Shown: positions 50,038 to 58,806, counted from the first letter of the stretch. The stretch is DNA of 64,000 bases from Propionibacteriaceae bacterium (GCA_031262485.1 JAISHO010000012.1:1-64000), one strand, 5' to 3'. The notes: generated by a model not told the origin, from the sequence alone. A program made the numbers and translations.

Positions 50038-53000
50038 ATGAGAAGAACCCCCACCCATCGGGCCGGATTGGCCGCGGCGGTGGCCGTCGCGTTAGCCGCC
50101 AGCGGGATAGCCTCCCCCAGTCTCGCCCAGGCCGCCGACCCTCCCGCCGAGTCGGACACCCTCCTCCACTACGACTTCGAGGCGCCAGGGGCGGTGACCG
50201 ACGTCTCCGGCCACGGCAACGACGGGGCGCTCCTCGGCACCGGAGGGGCGGTCGCCGACGGCGTCTTGACGCTTCCCGGCGGCGCGGCCTCGAGCGCCGC
50301 CGGTTATGTTCAGTTCCCCGACGGGATCTTCGACGGGCACGACACCCTGACGATCTCCACCTGGCTTCGCAATGAGACCGGCCCGGGCAACTACGCCGCG
50401 ATGTTCTTCGGCACACCGGAGAATCCACCGGCCCAGTATTGGCTCCTCAACCCGAGCAACCTGGCCAGCCAACTCAAAACCGTCGTTACTGGAGAGCCGG
50501 ATCGTTCCGCCCCGTGGAACTCGGAGTTCGGCATCGCCCCGACAGACGACTCGCGCGGGGTTCCCGGGCCCGTCACCGGGACGGAATGGATGATGATCAC
50601 CACCGTCATCACCGCCGACTCCATCACCGGGTATCACAATGGTGAGCTCATCGGCGAGGTCGCCGTGCCACGCACCGTCTCCGACTTTGGAACCGACCTC
50701 GTCGGCTATATCGGCCGTTCCTCCTACCCGGATATCTTCTACGCCGGCGCCGTCGACGACGTCATCGTCTCGACCGCCGCCTACGACCCGGCCCAGGTCG
50801 CCGCGCTCTACTATTCCAGCGCGCGGACACCCGCCGACGAGGTTCTCGCCGCGTTGACGAGCGACGCCGACGCTGTCGCCCTCCCCGCCCAGACGATCAC
50901 GGATATCGCCTTGCCAACGACCGGTTTGGTGGCCTTCTCCGCCATCACCTGGGAATCCTCCGACCCGGCGGTCCTCAGCGCCGACGGGGCTGTCGCCCGG
51001 CCCGCCGTCGGCCAAACCGACGCCGTCGTCACGCTGACGGCGACCTTCACGCTGGCCGGCCAGACAGTGACGCGGACCTACGATGTCACCGTGCCCGCCG
51101 TCGACCCCCAGCGCGACCTCGAACGCGTCGCCGCCGACTTCGACCTCGGGGTCGCCGTCGTCACCGACGACATCACCTTGGCCAGCCATGTCGGTGATGT
51201 GCGCATCGGGTGGAGCAGCGCGAACCCGGCGCTCATCACCGCGCTCGGCCGCGTGACCCGCCCTGAGACCGACACCGCCGTCGATCTGACGGCGACGTTC
51301 ACTCACGACGGATTGAGCGTCGAACGCGTCTTCACCGTCACCGTCCGGGCCACGGCCGTCGGCGACGTCGTCGCTTATGTGCGCACCGGCGGAACCCCGC
51401 GCACGGAGGTGCTCCATCTGGCGATCGCCGCCGACGGAGACCCCCTCGTCGCCCTCAATAACAACAAGGGAATTCTCTATCCGACCTACGGGCTCGGCTC
51501 CTCCCGCTTCGCCAACCCGACCCTGTTCCGCCTCCCGGACGGCGGTTACGGCCTCATCGCCACCGACAACGCGGCCAACGGTTCCGTCTTCGTCTATCGT
51601 TCGGACGACCTCGTCACCTTCACCGATGAGCGCTACGTCTCAACGAACGACATCGGCATCGTCGTCGCCCGGGCTGACGCCTTCTACGACACCTGCGACC
51701 GCGTCTACAAGGTCACATTGCGCACCGCGGACGGGTCGATGTATCTCGTGACGACCACGGACTTCGTCGAATTCAGCGATCCCGTCGTCGGCGGGGAAGC
51801 GATCGCCCCCTCCCCCACCGGTCTGCCCGAGGGCGCGATCGAAGCCTCCTCGATGCGGATCACCCGCGACGAACTGAACTATCTCCAAACGAAACTGGGG
51901 CGCATCACCAACACGTCGGTCGATCCCGGGCCAGCCGTCGAGGTCGCCACCGGTGGCGAGTTGGCGATGCCGAGCCATGTCAGCCTCGGCTACTCCGACG
52001 GCTCGGCCAAGCAGCTGGGCGTCACCTGGGACACGAGCGCCGTCGACCTCACCCAGCCGGGCACGTACACCGCCACGGGAACCGTCAACCAGCCGGTCTA
52101 TGGCGACGCCGAGGGCATCCTCGTGCGCGAACGGGCCGACCCCTGGGTGCTGCGCGACGACGAGCGCACCGGCAGCGCCGAGTACTACCTGACCGGTTCT
52201 TATCCGACGACGATGGAGAATCCTCGCGTCGGCTATGACCGCATCGTTTTGCGCCGGGCGGAGACGATCAATGGCTTGACGACGGCCGAGGAGAACACTC
52301 TGTTGTGGGCGAGCAACGCCGCCGCGCCGGACACCTCGAACGGCTCGACGATCGCCCCTGGGGCCTTCCGTTACTTCTGGGCGCCGGAGCTGCACAAGAT
52401 CGCCGGCGATTGGTACATCCTCTTCACCGCCAGCCGGGAATCGAACAGCACCTGGGGCATCCGCCCCGCCCTCATGCGCGCCCCGGGCGATTCCGACCCG
52501 ATGGTGGCGTCGAACTGGGAGTTCCTCGGCTACATGAAGGCGTTTCCGGGCGACACCGCGGCCTTCACGAACTTCTCCCTCGATATGACCCATTTCGAAC
52601 TCGACGGGAAACATTACATGGTGTGGGCGGAGAAGCCGGGTGCCTCCGATCTGCGCATGGCCGAGATCGATCCGAGCGATCCGAGCCAGTTGACGACGCC
52701 GTCGATCCTGCTCTCGACCCCGCAATACGCCTGGGAGCGCGAGGGCGGCGACGTCATCAACGAGGGCGCCTCCGTCATCATGAGCGAGACAGAGGTGTTC
52801 GTCTTCTTCTCCGCCTCGGCCGTCGACGAGACCTACGCCATCGGCATGCTGCGCGCCCCCATCGACGCCGACCTCATGGACCCGGCGGTGTGGCACAAGA
52901 CCGGCTATCCGCTGCTCGACTCCGAGGATTTCGACAATCAACAGCGCGGGCCTGGTCACAACTCCTTCACCCTGGACGCCGATGGCAATCCCGTCATCGT

Positions 53001-53487
53001 CTACCACGCGCGTCCGCCGGTGAGCGAGTGGCTGCCCGGCGCCGACGGCGGCCTCAACGACCCGAGCCGGCATGCCCGCGTCAAGACGGTGCACTTCGCC
53101 GCCGACGGATCGGCTGTGCTCAACCAGACTCGTGACGAGGAGTTGGCTCCCGAGAACCAGACCGTCACCCTCGACGTCATCGTGACCGGCGATCCGCTGC
53201 CCGAGCCCAGCGTCTCGGCGACGGTGACGCACCGGTGCGTCGTCGGCAAGGTCGTGCGGATCGCGACGGTGACGAACGATCGCAACCTCCCCGTCTCCGT
53301 GACGACGACCTTGGGCGTCGGAGGCAAGACGACCGAGGCGGTGGCGCCCGGCGAGAGCGTCTCCCATCTGTTCTCGACTCGCCTCGTCGATGATCCGGCA
53401 GGGACGCTGACGGTCACGGTCGCGCCAAGCGACGGCGGCGAGGTCGAGACGCATGAGATCGCCTACCCGGAGGCCAGCTGCGGCTGA
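50038..53487 (+). CDS. secreted multidomain GH43 protein with one degenerate and one intact propeller
   Basis: A 1149-residue secreted protein from ATG 50038. Order: signal peptide 1-33; LamG-type domain about 38-255; two atrophied Ig-like repeats (AITWESSDPAVL, IGWSSANPALI) to about 440; a GH43-like segment about 441-610 in which the base aspartate of the RDP motif is replaced (FANPTLF, Asn493) and later blades are short; a Big_4-like domain; then a second, intact GH43 domain about 695-1050 with Asp701 (ADPWV), Asp849 (LDMTHF) and Glu909 (NEGASV) as candidate catalytic triad, plus GPGHNSF. The terminal domain THRCVVGKVV to SCG is shared with the other two enzymes. Confidence 0.85.
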   Translation: MRRTPTHRAGLAAAVAVALAASGIASPSLAQAADPPAESDTLLHYDFEAPGAVTDVSGHGNDGALLGTGGAVADGVLTLPGGAASSAAGYVQFPDGIFDGHDTLTISTWLRNETGPGNYAAMFFGTPENPPAQYWLLNPSNLASQLKTVVTGEPDRSAPWNSEFGIAPTDDSRGVPGPVTGTEWMMITTVITADSITGYHNGELIGEVAVPRTVSDFGTDLVGYIGRSSYPDIFYAGAVDDVIVSTAAYDPAQVAALYYSSARTPADEVLAALTSDADAVALPAQTITDIALPTTGLVAFSAITWESSDPAVLSADGAVARPAVGQTDAVVTLTATFTLAGQTVTRTYDVTVPAVDPQRDLERVAADFDLGVAVVTDDITLASHVGDVRIGWSSANPALITALGRVTRPETDTAVDLTATFTHDGLSVERVFTVTVRATAVGDVVAYVRTGGTPRTEVLHLAIAADGDPLVALNNNKGILYPTYGLGSSRFANPTLFRLPDGGYGLIATDNAANGSVFVYRSDDLVTFTDERYVSTNDIGIVVARADAFYDTCDRVYKVTLRTADGSMYLVTTTDFVEFSDPVVGGEAIAPSPTGLPEGAIEASSMRITRDELNYLQTKLGRITNTSVDPGPAVEVATGGELAMPSHVSLGYSDGSAKQLGVTWDTSAVDLTQPGTYTATGTVNQPVYGDAEGILVRERADPWVLRDDERTGSAEYYLTGSYPTTMENPRVGYDRIVLRRAETINGLTTAEENTLLWASNAAAPDTSNGSTIAPGAFRYFWAPELHKIAGDWYILFTASRESNSTWGIRPALMRAPGDSDPMVASNWEFLGYMKAFPGDTAAFTNFSLDMTHFELDGKHYMVWAEKPGASDLRMAEIDPSDPSQLTTPSILLSTPQYAWEREGGDVINEGASVIMSETEVFVFFSASAVDETYAIGMLRAPIDADLMDPAVWHKTGYPLLDSEDFDNQQRGPGHNSFTLDADGNPVIVYHARPPVSEWLPGADGGLNDPSRHARVKTVHFAADGSAVLNQTRDEELAPENQTVTLDVIVTGDPLPEPSVSATVTHRCVVGKVVRIATVTNDRNLPVSVTTTLGVGGKTTEAVAPGESVSHLFSTRLVDDPAGTLTVTVAPSDGGEVETHEIAYPEASCG

Positions 53488-53561
53488 TGATCCCCTGTCC
53501 TCAGGACAATGAAGACAATGTAGTTGTGGTGAGGGGCGCGAGCGGACGAGGCTCGTGCCCC

Positions 53562-54302
53562 TCACTCATACTCTTCGACGACATAGTCGAAGGGGACGTT
53601 GAAGAAGGTGTCCCCACTCCTCCAGCCGGAGGTGTCGAAGGCGTCGAAGTACCCGGCGCTGCGTTCCATCTCGCTGGTGACGAACCAGATCTCACCGGAT
53701 GGCTCGCGCAGATCGCCGGTGCGCAAGCTGAAGACGCAGCGGATCATGGATTCGGTTGGGTCGAGAAAGGTGGCGCCGCCTCGTCCAGACTCGTCTTGGT
53801 CGAAGGAAGCGATCGGATAGGTCTCCGGAGGATTCGTGGCGCTATTGAACCTGGTCAACGTCTCCGTCGTCTCGGGATCGTAGAAGAAGAACCACGATGC
53901 GGGGCTGAGTGAGGATTCCAGCCGATTACGACAACGCCCGGTGACTTCGATGTCAATGTAGTCCTCATCGCCGTAGGACTCGGTGGCGGTGAGGCTTTCG
54001 ACGACGATGTCCATCGGCCCTAGTTCAATGAGGTCGCCGGGTTGGTGGGCGATCCTCTCGGCGCGCCGAAGGTCGAAACCGCCGAGGATCACGACGGCGG
54101 CGACGATGAGGGCGAGGACGAGCACGCCCGCGATGAACCAGGTCATCCGATGGGCGTGCCAACGCGACCGATCCGATTCGTCGCCCTGGTCACCGTTCGA
54201 ATGGCTCGCGGAGGGCGTGTCGGGGTTGAGATCAGCGGTGTGATCCATGCTCGCCCATCCTTGTTCTCCCGCCCCCGAGGCGCCCGCTTGTGGCATGCTC
54301 AT
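53562..54302 (-). CDS. single-pass membrane protein, unknown family (fourth in coupled operon)
   Basis: I do not recognise this 246-residue protein. A polar Ser/Asp/Gly-rich N-terminal segment (about 1-50) precedes one membrane helix (about 53-75, WFIAGVLVLALIVAAVVI). The C-terminal extracytoplasmic part is beta-rich, has two cysteines (GRC, IRC), and shows a pattern like DUF4352-type Ig domains (GPMDIVVESLTATES). The ATG overlaps the previous stop by 4 bp. Topology suggests N-in, C-out. Confidence 0.75.
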   Translation of the reverse strand: MSMPQAGASGAGEQGWASMDHTADLNPDTPSASHSNGDQGDESDRSRWHAHRMTWFIAGVLVLALIVAAVVILGGFDLRRAERIAHQPGDLIELGPMDIVVESLTATESYGDEDYIDIEVTGRCRNRLESSLSPASWFFFYDPETTETLTRFNSATNPPETYPIASFDQDESGRGGATFLDPTESMIRCVFSLRTGDLREPSGEIWFVTSEMERSAGYFDAFDTSGWRSGDTFFNVPFDYVVEEYE

Positions 54303-54835
54303 GACGCCACCCGCAGCACGGTGAAGGGTTCCCAGGAGTATCCCGTATTGATGAGGTATCCCTCGATCTGATCAGCCCATTCCCGTGGGAGTTGGAACAC
54401 CGCGTCCCCTTGGGCCGAACCTTTCTCCAACGCTTCGAGGCTGAGATTGCGCAGGGCGGGCCCGACATCGATCGGATCCCAGGTGTGCTCCTCGTCGGCG
54501 TAGAGGAACTCGTCGTAGGGGAGAGCGTCCGTGCTCGGATCGATGCCGTCGACGACGCTCACTTCGATCCGAGCGGCGATGAGGACGCATCCCGGCTCCG
54601 CCTCCACAGGCAAGGGATCCTCTAACCATTGATTGATCACCTCCCACTCCTGGGCCTCCGTCAAGGAGAGAAGCTGGACGCAGTAGCCGGTGTCGTAGCA
54701 CCGTTTCGCCCCGGGTTCGCCCAGGGCGAATTTGTCGACCTGATGGTAGAAGATCGCCCCGCCGACGAGCCCGAGAAGGAGCACACAGGTGAAGAAGATG
54801 AGCAACCCTTTCAGTGGGGTGACTTTCCCACTCAT
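54299..54835 (-). CDS. single-pass membrane protein, unknown family (third in coupled operon)
   Basis: A 178-residue unrecognised protein with one N-terminal helix (about 10-30, GLLIFFTCVLLLGLVGGAIF) and an extracytoplasmic domain with three cysteines (RCYDTGYC and GC near residue 82). It overlaps both neighbours by 4 bp (ATGA). Its coupling to the others implies a stoichiometric complex. Confidence 0.75.
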   Translation of the reverse strand: MSGKVTPLKGLLIFFTCVLLLGLVGGAIFYHQVDKFALGEPGAKRCYDTGYCVQLLSLTEAQEWEVINQWLEDPLPVEAEPGCVLIAARIEVSVVDGIDPSTDALPYDEFLYADEEHTWDPIDVGPALRNLSLEALEKGSAQGDAVFQLPREWADQIEGYLINTGYSWEPFTVLRVAS

Positions 54836-55374
54836 AACGGCTCCTCCACTCGCGCGACCGTCTCCACCGGCTCCGACCGTTCCGCTTCGGCGACGATCTC
54901 CTCGGCGGTGGCGCCGTCGGGGTAAAGATCGAAGGCGAGCGCGTCGTGATACGTCTCGATGTACTCGTTGTAATAGACGATGAGTTCAGCGTCGGCCAGG
55001 TAGGCCGGATCGATCCGGATGGCGCAATCCGTCGTGGCGCGAAATCCCGTGTTGGCGGCGAGATAACAGCTGACCGAAATCTTCTTCTCGCCCGATTCGA
55101 CCTCCATCGTCAAACCAGGAGAATCCTCGGGGAACTCGGCGGTGACGGTGGCGACGGCGAACACGAGTTCCGTCGTGTCGTAGCTCAGTTCCTTCGTCAA
55201 AACGACGTCGTCGATGCGCACCCGTGTCTCGGCGCCGAACCCGTCGTGGAGCACCCCCGTCTCGTCGGTGGCGAGATGAACCATCCGACGATTCGGGTCG
55301 GGCTCCTCGCTGATGAGGAGCGAGCCGATGAGCACGCTCAACGCGACGACGATGAGGGAGGCGATCTTTCTCAT
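54832..55374 (-). CDS. membrane-anchored or secreted protein, unknown family (second in coupled operon)
   Basis: A 180-residue unrecognised protein from ATG 55374, which overlaps the stop of the large membrane protein by 4 bp. Residues 1-20 are a membrane anchor or signal (RKIASLIVVALSVLIGSLL). The exported part is beta-rich (TRVRIDDVVLTKELS, TELVFAVATVTAEF) with two cysteines likely to form a disulfide, then an acidic tail. The longer frame to 55404 is rejected because the overlap pattern favours 55374. Confidence 0.75.
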   Translation of the reverse strand: MRKIASLIVVALSVLIGSLLISEEPDPNRRMVHLATDETGVLHDGFGAETRVRIDDVVLTKELSYDTTELVFAVATVTAEFPEDSPGLTMEVESGEKKISVSCYLAANTGFRATTDCAIRIDPAYLADAELIVYYNEYIETYHDALAFDLYPDGATAEEIVAEAERSEPVETVARVEEPL

Positions 55375-56867
55375 GCCGCGCTCCCCTGACGCCCGGCCGC
55401 CCACGCGGAAGAAGGCGATGCCGCCGTCTCAAAGGAGGAATCCTCGGCCATCACGGAAACCGCCGACGTGCGACGCGGCCACGGCATCGGATCGACCGCC
55501 CGGCCGGTCTTCAACCGCTGATACGCGGTGGCGAGGAGGGCGAGGGTGAGGGTGCCCCACAGCGTCTCAGAGACGAGATCGATGAAGTATTCGGCGAACA
55601 TCGCCTCAGCGAACGGTTGGTGACCGACGAGCCAATCGAGCCCGCGCACGAACCAGGCTTGGGCGTAAGCGAGAAGGTTGTAAAGCACGATGAGGGTGCC
55701 CAAGGCGCCCGCCCCGGTGCGCAGCAAGCGCCAGACGAGTTGGATCGACGGCAGATATTGCTCGTCGAAGTCCTTGACGAAGGTGGCGGGGATCCGGGCC
55801 AGCCACGGCAATTCCTCCGTCGCTTTCTCCCCGGCCACTTCGGTGAAGTGACGCACCGCGTCGCGATTGGCGACGAGCGAGGCGATGCCAGCGAACTCCT
55901 TCGTCTTCACCAATTCGTGCTTCGCCAAGGCCTGATAGCCCATCGCCAAACCTGCCAAGGTGAGCCACAGGACCGGTTGGGAGAACGAGGCGGCGACGAC
56001 CGGCCAGCCGATCTCCCCGACCCAGGCCCAGGCCGCTTTGAGCGCTTCGGGCAGGTTGAGGCCGATCAGTTCGAGGGGGCGGCCGATCCAGGCGATGAAC
56101 GTGTCGATCCAAGCGGAGAACTCCCGTGTGGCGATCCACCGGTTGATGTTGCGGGCCACCCCGGTGCCGCCGATGAACGTGACGAAGAGGAAGTGGACTT
56201 CGACGACGACGGCGAGGAACTCGAAGATCCACGAGCCCCTCTTCTTCGCCACTTCCTCGAGGGTGAAGCGGAGCAAGTAGAGCCCGATGATCACAGCGAC
56301 CATGATCACCGTCGTCTCCCAGGTGCCCGGCCGCAAGGCCAGGAAGGGGAGGTTGACGAGGTCGAGTTCTGCGAACGCCGTGCCGTCGACCATCACCTGG
56401 CTGGCCAGCTCATTCGCCTTGTCGAAGAGGGAATAGACGGCGATGAACGGCAGCATGACGACGGAGACGAGACGCGCCGTGTCCGCCATCCGACGGGTGA
56501 GGGAACGCCACTGGTTCACTTCCCCGCTCGGCTCGTCAGGTGTGGAGAAGAAGTCGAGGAGGGCGCGCAGGCACAAGACGATGCCGATGAGGAGCACCAA
56601 GAGGGCGAGGGAGACGAAGACGATCGAGACCCACTGGTTCCACACGACCCCGTCTTCGTAGTAGAACTCGTCATCGTCGTCGAAGGTTCCGATCGAGGCG
56701 GTCCGCCACGTCGCCGCCCACGCGGCCATGAGGAGGAGGAGCCGATGCGTCGTCCACGCCACCGCGTAAATCGCGATGAGCCGTGGCCACAGGCGCCACC
56801 AGACCCGACCCGTCTCGACGCCGAGGCCGCCCAAGGCGTCGAACCACGCGCGGAAGGGACCTCTCAC
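55371..56867 (-). CDS. polytopic membrane protein, unknown family (first in coupled operon)
   Basis: A 498-residue protein I do not recognise. By eye it has about eight membrane helices (near 28-50, 80-104, 132-150, 185-204, 216-238, 290-312, 384-408, 430-452), an acidic DDDDEFYYED extracytoplasmic loop near 62-72, and a cytoplasmic Ser/Ala-rich tail of about 45 residues. The GTG start at 56867 overlaps the stop of a 16-codon leader ORF and has no ribosome-binding site of its own. It probably forms the membrane core for the three coupled single-pass proteins downstream. Confidence 0.75.
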   Translation of the reverse strand: MRGPFRAWFDALGGLGVETGRVWWRLWPRLIAIYAVAWTTHRLLLLMAAWAATWRTASIGTFDDDDEFYYEDGVVWNQWVSIVFVSLALLVLLIGIVLCLRALLDFFSTPDEPSGEVNQWRSLTRRMADTARLVSVVMLPFIAVYSLFDKANELASQVMVDGTAFAELDLVNLPFLALRPGTWETTVIMVAVIIGLYLLRFTLEEVAKKRGSWIFEFLAVVVEVHFLFVTFIGGTGVARNINRWIATREFSAWIDTFIAWIGRPLELIGLNLPEALKAAWAWVGEIGWPVVAASFSQPVLWLTLAGLAMGYQALAKHELVKTKEFAGIASLVANRDAVRHFTEVAGEKATEELPWLARIPATFVKDFDEQYLPSIQLVWRLLRTGAGALGTLIVLYNLLAYAQAWFVRGLDWLVGHQPFAEAMFAEYFIDLVSETLWGTLTLALLATAYQRLKTGRAVDPMPWPRRTSAVSVMAEDSSFETAASPSSAWAAGRQGSAA

Positions 56868-56914
56868 ATGGGAATTATGGCCCAGAAAAGGTCGATGTCA
56901 CGCATCGTGTTCAT
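56864..56914 (-). CDS. 16-residue leader ORF, translational coupler
   Basis: On the minus strand a perfect AGGAGG stands 8 bases before ATG 56914. The ORF encodes MNTMRDIDLFWAIIPM and its TGA overlaps the GTG of the membrane-protein gene (GTGA at 56864-56867). Since the downstream gene has no ribosome-binding site, ribosomes probably reach it by reinitiation. The remaining gap 56915-57154 shows nothing else clear. Confidence 0.6.
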   Translation of the reverse strand: MNTMRDIDLFWAIIPM

Positions 56915-57154
56915 CGCGCATTCCTCCTGACAGCTACCGATTGGCGGCGTTCGTAGGCGAACATGGCCCGAAGGGTTTTCACGCACCTCGCCGGTCGCTG
57001 AGCGAGGAGATCCGGACAATCCCTGGCCCTACGACCGTCCGTCCTATTTCCGTTCGCAGGGCCAGGGTCCATTCCCCCGTTCCAGGAAAGAGCCCTAGGT
57101 TCACCATTTCGACGTCGACTTTGGCAGCCTCTCCCCCGCTCCCCGATAGTGCGC

Positions 57155-57511
57155 TCAGCTCAGATCAGCGGCCTCGTCTCGAGGTGATCTCCCCTTGTGA
57201 GAGGAGAATTTCAACCCGACGACCGCGACGATGATCCCCGTCAGGAACAAGGCTTTACCTACGGTGATCTCCTCGGTTCCCGAGATCGCCGCGACGACGA
57301 CGGTGAGCGCGGCACCGATGCCTGTCCACACGGCGTACGCGGTGCCGATGGGGATGCGTTTGACCGCCCAGCCGAGCCCGATCATGCTGACCGCCAGGAA
57401 GACGAAGAAGATGATCGTCGGCAGCGGGCGTGTCAACCCGTGCGAGAGCCCCAACGCCGTCGCCCAGACGGCCTCGCACACCCCGCTGGCCAGCAGGACG
57501 ATCCACGCCAT
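57155..57511 (-). CDS. SMR family exporter subunit, Gdx-like (second of pair)
   Basis: A 118-residue four-helix small multidrug resistance protein. The essential Glu is in SGVCEAVWATAL (about residue 13), and HGLTR plus GTAYAVWTGIG match the guanidinium-exporter (Gdx/SugE) subtype. An Arg/Asp-rich tail of about 16 residues follows the last helix. It starts 1 bp after the first SMR gene, so the two are co-translated and may form a heterodimer. Confidence 0.92.
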   Translation of the reverse strand: MAWIVLLASGVCEAVWATALGLSHGLTRPLPTIIFFVFLAVSMIGLGWAVKRIPIGTAYAVWTGIGAALTVVVAAISGTEEITVGKALFLTGIIVAVVGLKFSSHKGRSPRDEAADLS

Positions 57512-57512
57512 C

Positions 57513-57827
57513 TCAGCTCACCGCCTTGAGGCCGGCGACGCTCGCGATGAGAAGCACGAGGAGAAGCACCCGGGTCAGCGTCGGCTTCTCCTGCTTCGTG
57601 GCGAACCCCCAGATCACCGCCAAAGTGGCGCCGATCCCGACCCAGACCGCATAGGCCGTGCCCGCCGGAAGCGTACGCATCGCCCACGCCAAACCGGCCA
57701 TGCTGAGCGAGAGTGCGACGACGAAAACGAGCGCCGGGCGCCACTTCCTCAACCCATCCGACGCCGACAAGGCGGCGGCCCAAACGGCCTCCATCATCCC
57801 CGAGACGATGAGAACGACCCACGCCAT
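57513..57827 (-). CDS. SMR family exporter subunit, Gdx-like (first of pair)
   Basis: A 104-residue four-helix protein with Glu in SGMMEAVWAAAL and the GTAYAVWVGIG helix 3 motif of guanidinium exporters. Its ribosome-binding site lies directly after a guanidine-III riboswitch, so it is expected to export guanidinium when the ion accumulates. Confidence 0.93.
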   Translation of the reverse strand: MAWVVLIVSGMMEAVWAAALSASDGLRKWRPALVFVVALSLSMAGLAWAMRTLPAGTAYAVWVGIGATLAVIWGFATKQEKPTLTRVLLLVLLIASVAGLKAVS

Positions 57828-57842
57828 GACAACCCTCCTGAT

Positions 57843-57884
57843 GAGTCAGTCTTGTCGTGGTGCGGGTACTGCTCCCTCGTCCGC
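57843..57884 (-). promoter_or_regulatory. guanidine-III riboswitch
   Basis: On the minus strand the 42-nt segment contains, in order, GGACGAGG, TACCCG and GACAAGAC, the conserved blocks of the ykkC-III (guanidine-III) aptamer. GCGG pairs with CCGC, and GAG-CAG pairs with CTG-A-CTC as expected for the pseudoknot. It ends 15 bases before the SMR start, next to AGGAGG, so ligand binding probably controls ribosome access. Aptamer class from established literature; no fold was computed. Confidence 0.88.
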
Positions 57885-58023
57885 GAGCCCCATCGCCGGG
57901 CTCCACCCATGATGATAACGACGGGAATCGGTTGATCGTCCGGGTTCTCACGTGGCACGGCGCCGCAGATTCGTCCGGCGGCCGTCGCTCCCCCGCTCGA
58001 ACTCCGCCCGAAGCGAGCATCGC

Positions 58024-58190
58024 GAGGTGGTGGAGCCCCGTCGGCCCCCCATCACCCAACCTGCTGCATCCCGGCCGCCGTATGGCCGAGGTGGTGGAAC
58101 TCCGTCAGCCCCCCATAACCCAACCTGCTGCGCCCCGGCCGTCGTATCAGCCGAGATGGTGGAGCTCCGTCAGCCCTCGTCACCCAACAG
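58024..58190. repeat. 2.6-copy tandem repeat, 64-65 bp, overlapping the bcp 3' end
   Basis: Units begin GAGGTGGTGGA or GAGATGGTGGA at 58024, 58088 and 58153. The third, partial unit includes the last codons and stop of bcp (GTCAGCC and CACCCAAC on the plus strand), so the other copies look like duplications of the gene's 3' end plus flank. Units 1 and 2 differ at about 10 positions. Confidence 0.75.
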
Positions 58191-58655
58191 CTCACGACGC
58201 ACCCGGGCGACATGCCCCGTCGCCTTGACGTTATAAAGGGCACGGACGATCGTCCCATGGCCATCAGCGTCGACCTCGATGACGAACGTCGAGCGCCGCA
58301 CCCCCGTCACCGGCTTGCCCCAGATCATCCTCTCGCCCCACACGCCATACGCCTCGATGACCGACCGATCCGGATCCGCCAACAACGGAACGTCCAAGCT
58401 CTCCTTCGCCGTGAACGCCGCCAGCTTCTCCACCGAATCCGGCGAGATCCCGACCGGCTGATACCCAGCCGCGATGAAATCCGGCGCCGCCGCCGTGAAC
58501 TCGACCGACTCCCGCGTGCACCCCGGCGTCCCCGCCGCCGGATAAAAGTAAAGAATCACCTTGCCAGGGGCAAATTGAGAAAGCGTCACCGTCTGCCCCG
58601 AGGCGTCCGGCAAGGAAAAATCCGGGGCGGCATCGCCCCGCTGTAGCTCCGTCAT
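58170..58655 (-). CDS. bcp: peroxiredoxin, BCP/PrxQ type, without the usual resolving cysteine
   Basis: Thiol peroxidase of 161 residues. The peroxidatic cysteine is in AAGTPGCTRES (about residue 46), within the thioredoxin fold typical of BCP. In E. coli Bcp a resolving cysteine follows five residues later; here that place is valine (CTRESV) and no other cysteine is seen, so it should act as a 1-Cys enzyme. The ATG is at 58655. Confidence 0.93.
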   Translation of the reverse strand: MTELQRGDAAPDFSLPDASGQTVTLSQFAPGKVILYFYPAAGTPGCTRESVEFTAAAPDFIAAGYQPVGISPDSVEKLAAFTAKESLDVPLLADPDRSVIEAYGVWGERMIWGKPVTGVRRSTFVIEVDADGHGTIVRALYNVKATGHVARVRRELLGDEG

Positions 58656-58806
58656 AGTGGCAGCCTAATGGAGATCAAGGTTGTCTTAAGACGGCCCTTC
58701 CCCCGAACCCCCCTCGCCGACGTGGAGACGAAGAGACCCCACACCACCACCCGACAAGGCAAGACGCCCGAGACCGAGTCCGGACCACCACTCCGCCGTC
58801 GTCCGC

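Noticed and set aside
58024-58190. CRISPR array
   Set aside because: The units are contiguous 64-65 bp copies with no spacer-repeat alternation and no cas genes.
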